The notes below the pieces were generated by a model, which did not search any database, had not been told where the DNA came from, and saw nothing but the letters and a program-made list of their open reading frames with translations. Below are positions 33,574 to 41,155 of a DNA stretch of 54,693 nucleotides, one piece after another; position 1 is the stretch's first letter, and every line of letters begins with the position of its first letter. Location of the stretch: NCBI GenBank assembly GCA_017615595.1, contig JAFZZT010000003.1:1-54693 (forward strand), written 5' to 3'. The stretch comes from Bacteroidales bacterium. GTDB taxonomy: Bacteria > Bacteroidota > Bacteroidia > Bacteroidales > WCHB1-69. The position numbers and the translations under genes were made by a program.

Positions 33574-34293
33574 TTAATGTTTCACATATTCCACAAAGAC
33601 ATCGTTGATAGTGTTGACGCCCACCTGTTTTTTCAGCTCTTCCGGCGTGCCCAATAATCTGATGACACCATCTGCCATGATGGAGATGCGGTGGCAATAC
33701 TCGGCCTCGTCCATGTAGTGGGTGGTGACCAGGATGGTGACGCCGGTGGAGGCGGTCTCGTAGATGAGATTCCAGAATTCGCGGCGCACGATGGGGTCCA
33801 CGCCGGAGGTGGGCTCGTCCAGGAAGACGATCTTGGGCTTGTGCAGGATGGCGGTGGCGAAGGCCAGCTTCTGTTTCCATCCCAAGGGTATGGAGTTGAC
33901 CAGCAGATTGGCCTGCTTGGTCATGTCCAGTCGCGCCAGGCTGTCCATGATGCGGTCTTTCAGCTCTCTGCGCGGGATCTTGTAGATGGTCCCGAAGAGC
34001 TGCATGTTCTCAAAGACGGTCAGGTCGTTGTAAAGCGAGAAGCGCTGGCTCATATAGCCGATGTTGCGCTTGATGAGTTTCGATTGAGTAATCACATCGT
34101 ATCCTGCTACCATAGCAGTGCCGGAGGTGGGCTGTAACAGCCCGCTCATCATCTTGATGGCTGTGGTCTTGCCCGCCCCGTTGGCACCCAAGAAACCGAA
34201 GATCTCACCCTCCTTGACCTGGAAGCTGATGTCGTTGACCGCGATGAAGTCGCCGAATTTTTTCGTCAGATGTTCTACCTCAATGCTATTCAT
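33574..34293 (-). CDS. ABC transporter ATP-binding protein, second ATPase
   Basis: The 239-residue ATPase has Walker A GANGAGKTT, Q-loop region RNIGYMSQRFSLYNDLTVFENM, and Walker B FLDEPTSGVD. The signature is unusual: IPLGWKQK instead of LSGGQ-like, as in the second ATPase half of YbhF-type proteins. It is overlapped by eight bases with the first ATPase gene. In Escherichia coli the two ATPase domains form one YbhF chain; here they are two genes. Confidence 0.9.
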   Translation of the reverse strand: MNSIEVEHLTKKFGDFIAVNDISFQVKEGEIFGFLGANGAGKTTAIKMMSGLLQPTSGTAMVAGYDVITQSKLIKRNIGYMSQRFSLYNDLTVFENMQLFGTIYKIPRRELKDRIMDSLARLDMTKQANLLVNSIPLGWKQKLAFATAILHKPKIVFLDEPTSGVDPIVRREFWNLIYETASTGVTILVTTHYMDEAEYCHRISIMADGVIRLLGTPEELKKQVGVNTINDVFVEYVKH

Positions 34294-35212
34294 GGCGATT
34301 CATTTTGACGATTTCTATGAAACAGTCCTCGATGGAGGGACGGATGGGCTCGATGTCGCCATGCTCCTGCTGGTTGTCTTCCAGAAATTGCAGGAACTGG
34401 GGCATGGCCGTCTCCATATCTTCGTAAAAGGCGATATGGCAATGTTCTCCGTAGGGGTAGTAGTTGCACTGCAGCGGACAACGCTTCAACGCCTCTAACA
34501 GCGAGAAGATATTGGCGCTCTTGAAGGTGTAGAGCGTGCCCTTGAAGTGTTCGATGATGGCCTCTGGAGTGTCGATGCCGAGGATCTTGCCATTCTGTAT
34601 CAAGGCGATACGGTCGCACAAAGTAGCCTCGTCCATGTACGGTGTGGAGACGAGCACGGTGATGCCTTGGGTGCGGATGGTCTGCAGGATCTCCCAGAAC
34701 TCCTTGCGCGAGACGGGGTCCACGCCGGTGGTGGGCTCGTCCAGGAAGAGAATCTTGGGCCGGTGGATCAGCGCGCAACAGAGGGCCAGCTTCTGCTTCA
34801 TGCCGCCGGAGAGCTTCCCGGCCTTGCGCTTGCTGAACGGCTCTATCTGTCGCCATATAGGACGGATGAGGTCCATGTTGGCCTCGATGTCGCTCTTGTA
34901 CATCACAGCGAAAAAGTCCAGATTCTCTTTTACAGAAAGATCCGGATACAAAGAAAAGGTGCCCGGGAGATAGCCGATCTCCTGCCGCACCTGCTTGTAG
35001 TCGTTGATGAGATCCATGCCCAGAATCTGAATGTCGCCGGAGTCGGGCAATAACAGGGTGGTGAGAATGTTGAAGAGGGTGGACTTGCCCGCACCGTCAG
35101 GGCCTACCAAACCGAACAGCTCTCCCTCCTGGATCTCAAAGGTGATATCCTGAAGCGCATGTACGGTTTTGTTGTAAACCTTGTTGACTTTCTGTATGGT
35201 GAGTGCAGCCAC
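34286..35212 (-). CDS. ABC transporter ATP-binding protein, first ATPase
   Basis: The 308-residue ATPase starts with GTG at 35212 (MAALTIQKVNKVYNK), since no ATG lies near. Walker A is GPDGAGKST, the signature LSGGMKQK is canonical, and Walker B is FLDEPTTGVD. The C-terminal tail beyond 230 (TLYTFKSANIFSLLEALKR) is typical of exporter ATPases of the YbhF and DrrA groups. It starts 12 bp after the adaptor gene. Confidence 0.9.
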   Translation of the reverse strand: MAALTIQKVNKVYNKTVHALQDITFEIQEGELFGLVGPDGAGKSTLFNILTTLLLPDSGDIQILGMDLINDYKQVRQEIGYLPGTFSLYPDLSVKENLDFFAVMYKSDIEANMDLIRPIWRQIEPFSKRKAGKLSGGMKQKLALCCALIHRPKILFLDEPTTGVDPVSRKEFWEILQTIRTQGITVLVSTPYMDEATLCDRIALIQNGKILGIDTPEAIIEHFKGTLYTFKSANIFSLLEALKRCPLQCNYYPYGEHCHIAFYEDMETAMPQFLQFLEDNQQEHGDIEPIRPSIEDCFIEIVKMNRHE

Positions 35213-35224
35213 AGCCCGAAGACC

Positions 35225-36151
35225 TTATTTGAATACTATATCTCCTGGCATGCCGATTTTGGCGGACCCGTCATTCTTGAAGCTCACCTTGACGGCATAC
35301 ACGAGGTTGGCACGCTCGTCCTTGGTCTGGATCATCTTCGGCGTGAACTCCGCTTTCGGAGAGATCCAGGTGACCTTGCCATCCAACTTGATGTATTTGC
35401 CATCGGGCTTGTCCAAACGGACCACCACCTTCTGGTTCAGCTTGATGGATGAGAGCTGGTCTTCGGTGATATAGACCTTGATGAACATGTTGTTCAGGTC
35501 GGCGATCTTGAAGAGCGGCTTGCCCTGGTAGGCCAACTCGTTCTCTTCAATGTATTTGTTGATGATGGTGCCGGCGATAGGGGTCTTGATGCGGCAGCTC
35601 TCCAAGGCGTGCTGCAGCTGCTGAAGCTGGAAGCGCATGGCCTCTACCTCTTCCAGCAGCGACTGGTCCTGTGTGGAGAGGGTGGACTTGGTGGCGGCAA
35701 TCTGGCTCTTCGTGATGTTGATCTCCGCCTGGATGTCGTCCAACTGCTTGGTGGAGGCGGCGTTGGCCTCGATCAAGTTGCTGACACGCTGTTTCTCTTT
35801 GTTCAAAGTGTTGAGCTTGTCGTCCAGCACCTTCACTTGGGAGGTGGCGTTGGGACGGCGTGCAAGCGTTGCTTTAATTGAAGACTCTAACTGTTTGATT
35901 TGCAGATATGTCTGGAATGTATCAATGCATCCGACAACCTCTCCCGCCTCGTAGGTCTCTCCTTCATGGATGTTGAATTCCAGCATTTTGCCATTGGCTT
36001 CGGAGGAGACGGTGATCTCGGTGGCTTCACACACCCCGTATGCATCTGCATCGTTTTTGTGTTTGCGACAGCTGGTAACCGTGATCAGGATTGCGATAAG
36101 GCAAAGGCTGATGCCTAAGCGGTGAAAAATGCCCTGTTTGAAAGATGCCAT
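35225..36151 (-). CDS. HlyD/YbhG-type periplasmic adaptor
   Basis: The 308-residue membrane-fusion protein has an N-terminal anchor or signal (GIFHRLGISLCLIAILITVTSC), so it may also be lipid-modified at the LTVTSC-like Cys28. A beta-barrel/lipoyl region (GKMLEFNIHEGETYEAGEVV), a coiled-coil hairpin (about 75-170) and the second lipoyl half (CRIKTPIAGTIINKYIEENELAYQGKPLFKIADLN) follow. It links the inner-membrane exporter to an outer-membrane channel. It leads the six-gene operon; the outer channel gene is not in the window. Confidence 0.88.
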   Translation of the reverse strand: MASFKQGIFHRLGISLCLIAILITVTSCRKHKNDADAYGVCEATEITVSSEANGKMLEFNIHEGETYEAGEVVGCIDTFQTYLQIKQLESSIKATLARRPNATSQVKVLDDKLNTLNKEKQRVSNLIEANAASTKQLDDIQAEINITKSQIAATKSTLSTQDQSLLEEVEAMRFQLQQLQHALESCRIKTPIAGTIINKYIEENELAYQGKPLFKIADLNNMFIKVYITEDQLSSIKLNQKVVVRLDKPDGKYIKLDGKVTWISPKAEFTPKMIQTKDERANLVYAVKVSFKNDGSAKIGMPGDIVFK

Positions 36152-36240
36152 ATAATGATGTTTTTGTATCGTAACTAATTGATGTTAAATAATGTGCTAT
36201 GTTCTTCTGGCCATGGTACAATGGCTGTTTTTAGAAACTG

Positions 36241-36248
36241 CAAATATA
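36241..36248 (-). promoter_or_regulatory. -7 box for the exporter operon
   Basis: TATATTTG followed by CAG on the minus strand matches TAnnTTTG. It lies 89 bp before the adaptor ATG, a longer leader than most here. Confidence 0.55.
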
Positions 36249-36322
36249 TTCTTTTTCTTGATTTATCCAACCAGTTATTCGATGCGCTTGTCGCCGAATG
36301 CGGCCTCTTGGGAAAAAAGTGC

Positions 36323-36330
36323 TATTTTTG
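36323..36330 (+). promoter_or_regulatory. -7 box for the 10-TM permease gene
   Basis: TATTTTTG followed by CGG ends 18 bp before the ATG at 36349. It is divergent from the exporter promoter, about 75 bp away. Confidence 0.6.
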
Positions 36331-36348
36331 CGGCCCTGAAACTTAAGG

Positions 36349-37242
36349 ATGGACAAGACCGTGTTTTTCGATCGTTTGCTGGATGTCTTCAAAGACAGTT
36401 TGGAGATTACAGGTTGGGTGATACTGATGATGACGCTGATAGAACTCATCAACGTGTCGTCATCGGGAAAACTGTTGGCCAAGGTGCGCAACAAGCCCGT
36501 CCTGCAGATCATCCTCGCGGCCCTCTTGGGTGCTATACCCGGCTGCGCGGGCGGCTTTGCCGTGGTCTCCATGTTCACCCACGACTTGATCTCTTTTGGC
36601 GCACTCATCTCCGGTATGGTGGCTACCTTCGGAGACGAGGCCTTCTTCTTGTTCGTCCAGAACCCCCGTTGGGGCGCTATCCTCACCGCCATTCTGTTTG
36701 GCATCGCCATCCTGTCAGGATTTCTTTTTATGCTGATATCCAAGAGATGGAAGTTCACGCTGGAAACCCACAACTTTGATATCCACGAGGAGATGGAAGG
36801 TCAGGAATCTGCCTCTCAAGATGCTCACACGAACGGCCTCAAAAGTCGGGTTCTCCATTTTCTGAAAGAGCATTTTTGGCATCATGTGGTGAAACATCAT
36901 CTGCTGAAGGTCTTCCTATGGTCTTTTGGCGTCTTGCTGCTGCTTATGATTATTGGGCTATTTGTGGATGTGGAGCAGCTGTTGCAGGCCAAGCAATGGG
37001 CCAAGTATGCCATGCTGCTGTTGGCGGTCGTGGTGGGCTTCATCCCAGAGTCAGGGCCCAACCTTATCTTCATCGTCATGTTTTTGAATGGCACGATCCC
37101 CTTCGGTATCCTGCTGGCCAACTCCATCTCTCAAAACGGTCACGCCGGACTGCCCTTGATGGCTCAGTCGCGCCGCAACTTCATGGTCGTGAAAACCATC
37201 ACCATGGTGCTGGGACTACTCGTGGGAGCGGTGATGATATAA
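36349..37242 (+). CDS. Putative 10-TM heavy-metal or manganese permease (ArsP_2 family)
   Basis: The 297-residue polytopic protein has two related halves, each with a Gly-Pro motif: LLGAIPGCAGGFAVVSMF (about 60-77) and VVGFIPESGPNLIFIVMF (about 225-245). A His-rich, charged loop lies between (HFWHHVVKHHLL). This fits the ArsP_2 (DUF2899) family, named for putative metal export and also annotated as manganese transporter. The substrate is inferred only from family. It is a single gene between two divergent or convergent units, closed by a terminator at 37280. Confidence 0.8.
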   Translation: MDKTVFFDRLLDVFKDSLEITGWVILMMTLIELINVSSSGKLLAKVRNKPVLQIILAALLGAIPGCAGGFAVVSMFTHDLISFGALISGMVATFGDEAFFLFVQNPRWGAILTAILFGIAILSGFLFMLISKRWKFTLETHNFDIHEEMEGQESASQDAHTNGLKSRVLHFLKEHFWHHVVKHHLLKVFLWSFGVLLLLMIIGLFVDVEQLLQAKQWAKYAMLLLAVVVGFIPESGPNLIFIVMFLNGTIPFGILLANSISQNGHAGLPLMAQSRRNFMVVKTITMVLGLLVGAVMI

Positions 37243-37279
37243 AGGCTTGGCGATTTTCTCAGTCATTTTCCCATAAATA

Positions 37280-37311
37280 AAAACGGGACTGCCACACGAC
37301 AGCCCCGTTTT
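37280..37311. terminator. Bidirectional hairpin terminator
   Basis: A 12-bp stem AAAACGGGACTG/CAGCCCCGTTTT with one mismatch and an 8-base loop sits between the convergent permease and aquaporin genes, flanked by A and T runs as part of the stem. Confidence 0.85.
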
Positions 37312-37332
37312 GTTCGATAGACTTTTGGAAGG

Positions 37333-38022
37333 TTACTCTTTCTCGCATTTGAGACCTTTCCATACGAGGGCAGACAAAGCGGCGCCCACGAGCGGAGCGC
37401 AGATGAATACCCAGAGGTCGCAAAGAGCCTGGCCGCCTGCGAAGAGAGCCGGTCCGATGGAACGGGCAGGATTCACAGAGGTGCCGGTGAGGTTGATGCA
37501 CACCAGGTGGACGAGGATCAGGGTGAGGCCGATGGCGAGGCCGGCGAAGTTGCCAGCACCCAGTTTCTCATCGGTCGTGCCGAGAACCACGAGCACGAAG
37601 ATGAAGGTGGCGATCACTTCCACGAGGCAAGCGCCCCAGACGCCGCCAGCGTTAGCCACACCGTTGCAGCCGAGACCCAGCATGCCTTCAGCAATGCCTT
37701 CAGCGCTAGGAGTCACCACGTTGACCAGTGCGAAGAGCACCAGACCTGCGAGGATACCACCGATGACTTGGCCAATCCAGTAGCCACAAGCGTCTTTCCA
37801 GGTCATGCGGCCGGAAAGAGCCACTGCCAAGGTGATGGCGGGGTTGATGTGACATCCGGAGATGCCGCCGATGGTGTAAGCCATAGCCACCACGGTCAAA
37901 CCGAAGGCGATAGCAGTACCTACCACTCCAGCAGGGGTGGCGCAACCAAGGAACATAGCCGTACCGCAACCCAGCAGGGTGAGCACGAATGTTCCAATCA
38001 TTTCAGCGATAAATTTTTTCAT
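37333..38022 (-). CDS. aqpZ: Aquaporin Z
   Basis: The 229-residue MIP-family channel has the two half-helix NPA motifs: CHINPAITLAVALSG and SVNPARSIGPALF, with six membrane helices in the standard order. The arginine of the selectivity filter follows the second NPA, and His/Cys positions suit a water channel rather than a glycerol facilitator. It follows the sodium:solute symporter by 28 bp and is the last gene of a pgi-symporter-aqpZ unit. Confidence 0.95.
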   Translation of the reverse strand: MKKFIAEMIGTFVLTLLGCGTAMFLGCATPAGVVGTAIAFGLTVVAMAYTIGGISGCHINPAITLAVALSGRMTWKDACGYWIGQVIGGILAGLVLFALVNVVTPSAEGIAEGMLGLGCNGVANAGGVWGACLVEVIATFIFVLVVLGTTDEKLGAGNFAGLAIGLTLILVHLVCINLTGTSVNPARSIGPALFAGGQALCDLWVFICAPLVGAALSALVWKGLKCEKE

Positions 38023-38050
38023 AATAAAAGGATTTAGTTAATAATAAGGG

Positions 38051-39547
38051 TTATTGTTGAATGATTGTATCAGTATCCAATGTCTTCTTGCTCAGCAGCA
38101 ACAGACAGAAAAACACCAGCAATCCGTTGATGATCAGTAACTCATAGCCAAATTGGAACCCGTCAAACCACTGCATCGAAAAGCTGGAGAGCAGATAGCA
38201 GAGGGCGGGGATGGCTACTGAGACAACTGGAATCATGAAGCGGCGGCTGGCAGGAATTTCCCGCTTGGTGTACATGCCGAACAGGAAGAGTCCTAACAGA
38301 GGGCCGTAGGTGTAGGAGGCCACCTTGAAGATGATGCGGATGAGCGCGTCTTTGTGGTGGCTGGAGACGAAGATGATGACAGACAGGAATAGCAGCGCGA
38401 TGACAATATGCACAATCCTGCGGATGCGCGCCTGCCGTTCTTCTGAGTACTGCCGGTTTTGGATCTTCAGAATGTCGTAGCAGACAGAGGTCGTCAGGGC
38501 GGTGAAGGTGCCGTCCGCGGAGGAGAACCCGGCGGAGATGAGTCCGAAAATGAAGACGATGGCGCCGAGTTTGCCAATGTATTTGAAGGCGATCTCCGGA
38601 TAGATGCGGTCGGTGGGCATGTGGGCGATGTCGATGCCGTTACGCTGGGCGAACACCAGCAGCAGCGCGCCTAAAAGCAGGAACAACACGTTGACAACCA
38701 CCAAGATGGCGGTGAAAGAAAACATGTTGCGCTGCGCATCTTTCAACGACTTGCACGACAGGTTCTTCTGCATCATGTCTTGGTCCAAGCCCGTCATGGC
38801 GATGGTGATGAACATGCCGCCGATGATCTGTTTCAGGAAGTAGCTGTTGTTGCGCCAGTCGGTGTTCCATACCAGCCTGCAGTCGCTGCCGTCCTTGCCG
38901 GCTGTGGACATCTCCGACCACAGCTGTGAGAAGGAGGAGTCCATGGTGCGCAGAATCACAATCAGGGTGATGACCAGCGCGCCGATCAGGAAGGTGGTCT
39001 GCAGCAGGTCGGTCCACACCACCGTGCGCAGGCCGCTGCGGAAGGTGTAGAGCAGGATGATGGCGATCATCACGATGGAGGTCGCCCAGATGGGGATGCC
39101 CAATCCGTCGAAGACGAAGATCTGCAATACGAAGATGACCAGATACATGCGCAGGGCGGACCCGAACAGCCGGGAGATGAAGAAGAGCAAAGAGCCGGTG
39201 GCGTGAGCCTCCTTGCCGACTCGCATGCCCAAGTACTCGTAGATGGAGGTCACCTGAAGCCTGTAATAGAGCGGCAGCAGAAGCTTGCCGATGACCAAAT
39301 ATCCTAAGATATAGCCGATGACGACCCCGAAATAGGTGAACTGGGTGGTATAGACATCGCCGGGTACCGACATGAAGGTGACGCCGGAGAGGGAGCTCCC
39401 GATCATGCCGTAAGCCACCACAAACCAGGGCGACTGGCGGTTGCCGGTGAAGTATGACTGGTTGTCCGACTTGCGGGAGGTGATCCCCGCGATGACGAAC
39501 AGCATCACCATGTAGAGTACGAAGAATATGAGTATGAACGATGCCAA
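38051..39547 (-). CDS. Sodium:solute symporter family protein
   Basis: The 498-residue SSS transporter has 13 or so hydrophobic segments with typical blocks: SDNQSYFTGNRQSPWFVVAYGM, GSSLSGVTFMSVPGDVY, TFRSGLRTVVWTDLLQ and SAGFSSADGTFTALTTSVCYDIL, the last near the sodium site. The solute is unknown. The start is TTG at 39547, since no ATG exists between the upstream in-frame stop (39578-39580) and TM1. It follows pgi by 30 bp. Confidence 0.9.
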   Translation of the reverse strand: MASFILIFFVLYMVMLFVIAGITSRKSDNQSYFTGNRQSPWFVVAYGMIGSSLSGVTFMSVPGDVYTTQFTYFGVVIGYILGYLVIGKLLLPLYYRLQVTSIYEYLGMRVGKEAHATGSLLFFISRLFGSALRMYLVIFVLQIFVFDGLGIPIWATSIVMIAIILLYTFRSGLRTVVWTDLLQTTFLIGALVITLIVILRTMDSSFSQLWSEMSTAGKDGSDCRLVWNTDWRNNSYFLKQIIGGMFITIAMTGLDQDMMQKNLSCKSLKDAQRNMFSFTAILVVVNVLFLLLGALLLVFAQRNGIDIAHMPTDRIYPEIAFKYIGKLGAIVFIFGLISAGFSSADGTFTALTTSVCYDILKIQNRQYSEERQARIRRIVHIVIALLFLSVIIFVSSHHKDALIRIIFKVASYTYGPLLGLFLFGMYTKREIPASRRFMIPVVSVAIPALCYLLSSFSMQWFDGFQFGYELLIINGLLVFFCLLLLSKKTLDTDTIIQQ

Positions 39548-39577
39548 AGCAGAGTGGTGTTTGGAATTGTCGGAATG

Positions 39578-40879
39578 TTATTTGACGCCGGGTTTGCCGA
39601 GCAGCAGGAACATATTGCGCTTGTAGGCTTCCACGCCGGGCTGGTCGAAGGGGTTGACATCCAGCATGTAGCCGCTGACGGCACAGCTGAACTCGAAGAA
39701 GTAGATGAGCTCGCCGAGGGTCTGCTCGGACAGTTCGGGGATGGAGATCTCGATGTTGGGCACTTCGCCGGACACATGTGCCTGGCAAGTGCCTTGCTGG
39801 GCGATGTGGCAGATCTCGTTGATGCTGCGATGCTGCAGGTAGTTGAGGCCGTCCGTGTTCTGCTCGTCGAAGGGGATCTCTACATGATGGTGGGCCTTCT
39901 CCACGGTCAGCACCGTTTCAAAGAGTTGGCGCGTGCCCTCTTGGATGTACTGGCCGAGGGAGTGCAGGTCGGTGGAGAAGATGGCGCCGGCGGGGAAGAT
40001 GCCCTTGTGCTCTTTGCCTTCGCTCTCGCCGAAGAGTTGTTTGAACCACTCCACGAAGTAGAAAAGACGGGGCTCGAAGGAGGTCATCAGTTCCACTTTG
40101 AGACCTTGCTTGTACAGCAGGTAGCGCACCAGGGCGTACTGCATGGCGGGGTTGTCGTTGAAGACGGGGTGGGAGAGGAGCATGGCGCGCATGGTGTTGG
40201 CACCTTCCACCAGCTGGCGGATGGAGAATCCGGCCACGGCGATAGGCAGCAGACCCACGGGGGTGAGCACGGAGTAGCGGCCGCCCACGTCATCGGGAAT
40301 GACGAAGGTGTCGTAGCCCTCTTGGTCCGCGAGGGTGCGCAGGGCGCCGCGCTTGGCGTCCGTCACGGCCACGATGCGCGTGCGGGCCTCCTCAAGACCG
40401 TATTTGCGCTCGCAGTGCTGCTTCAAGACGCGGAAAGCGATGGCCGGCTCTGTCGTGGTGCCCGACTTGGAAATCACGATCAAGGAGTAGTCTTTCTTGT
40501 CCAGAACTTCCAAGAGGTCGTGCAGGTAGTCCTCGCTCATGTTGTTGCCCGCATAGAGCAGGTAGGGGCGCTTTTGTGGAACCATGGCGCCGAAGGCATG
40601 TTGCAAAGCCTCCACCACGGCACGGGTGCCTAAGTAGGAGCCACCAATGCCGATGACGACTGTCACCTCTGACATGCTGGCCAGACGGTCGGCACAACGC
40701 TCGACAGCAGCCATGTCTTCTTCGCTGATTTCGGCGGGAAGGTCAACCCAACCCAAAAAGTCGTTGCCGCGACCGCTCTTGTTGACGGTCGTCTGATATG
40801 CCTGCTCCGCTAGCGCTTGATGGGCGTGCAAAGCCTCTTCTGATACGGAAAATGCAGTGTTAGTGTAGTTTAGTTTCAT
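39578..40879 (-). CDS. pgi: Glucose-6-phosphate isomerase
   Basis: Pgi interconverts glucose 6-phosphate and fructose 6-phosphate. The 433-residue protein is of the short Bacillus-type form. Visible are VVIGIGGSYLGTRAVVEAL, the sugar-phosphate loop VISKSGTTTE, the DDVGGRYSVLTPVGLLP block and the C-terminal QPGVEAYK. A -7 box on the minus strand lies at 40948-40955. It begins a minus-strand unit with the symporter and aqpZ. Confidence 0.97.
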   Translation of the reverse strand: MKLNYTNTAFSVSEEALHAHQALAEQAYQTTVNKSGRGNDFLGWVDLPAEISEEDMAAVERCADRLASMSEVTVVIGIGGSYLGTRAVVEALQHAFGAMVPQKRPYLLYAGNNMSEDYLHDLLEVLDKKDYSLIVISKSGTTTEPAIAFRVLKQHCERKYGLEEARTRIVAVTDAKRGALRTLADQEGYDTFVIPDDVGGRYSVLTPVGLLPIAVAGFSIRQLVEGANTMRAMLLSHPVFNDNPAMQYALVRYLLYKQGLKVELMTSFEPRLFYFVEWFKQLFGESEGKEHKGIFPAGAIFSTDLHSLGQYIQEGTRQLFETVLTVEKAHHHVEIPFDEQNTDGLNYLQHRSINEICHIAQQGTCQAHVSGEVPNIEISIPELSEQTLGELIYFFEFSCAVSGYMLDVNPFDQPGVEAYKRNMFLLLGKPGVK

Positions 40880-40947
40880 TATGAATACAATTGATGTTTT
40901 TCCTACTCTGTTAATGGATTTTCGGTTCTTCCATAGAAATGAGGTCG

Positions 40948-40955
40948 CAAATATA
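40948..40955 (-). promoter_or_regulatory. -7 box for pgi
   Basis: TATATTTG followed by CGAC on the minus strand matches TAnnTTTG, 69 bp before the ATG. The 276-bp divergent gap (40880-41155) otherwise holds AT-rich DNA with T and A runs that could pair weakly, and no gene. Confidence 0.5.
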
Positions 40956-41123
40956 ATATTATTATTGAGATGGTGTAACCACTTTTTTTCATACTTCTAA
41001 ACAGCTTGTTGTCAAAAAAAACGGGTGGATGGCATATGTTGGGAAATATAAAATGTTTAAAATTAACCGGTTGAAGCATTTTGAAAGATTGGATTTTTGC
41101 TTCGGACGATATGAAAAAATGTG

Positions 41124-41131
41124 TATTTTTG
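41124..41131 (+). promoter_or_regulatory. -7 box for the receptor/lipoprotein locus
   Basis: TATTTTTG followed by CGCG ends 24 bp before the ATG at 41156. Confidence 0.6.
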
Positions 41132-41155
41132 CGCGTTTTGTTTAAATTTACGCGT

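Noticed and set aside
40976-41035. Imperfect T-run/A-run inverted repeat as a terminator
   Set aside because: The arms pair poorly and it lies between divergent genes, where no terminator is expected.
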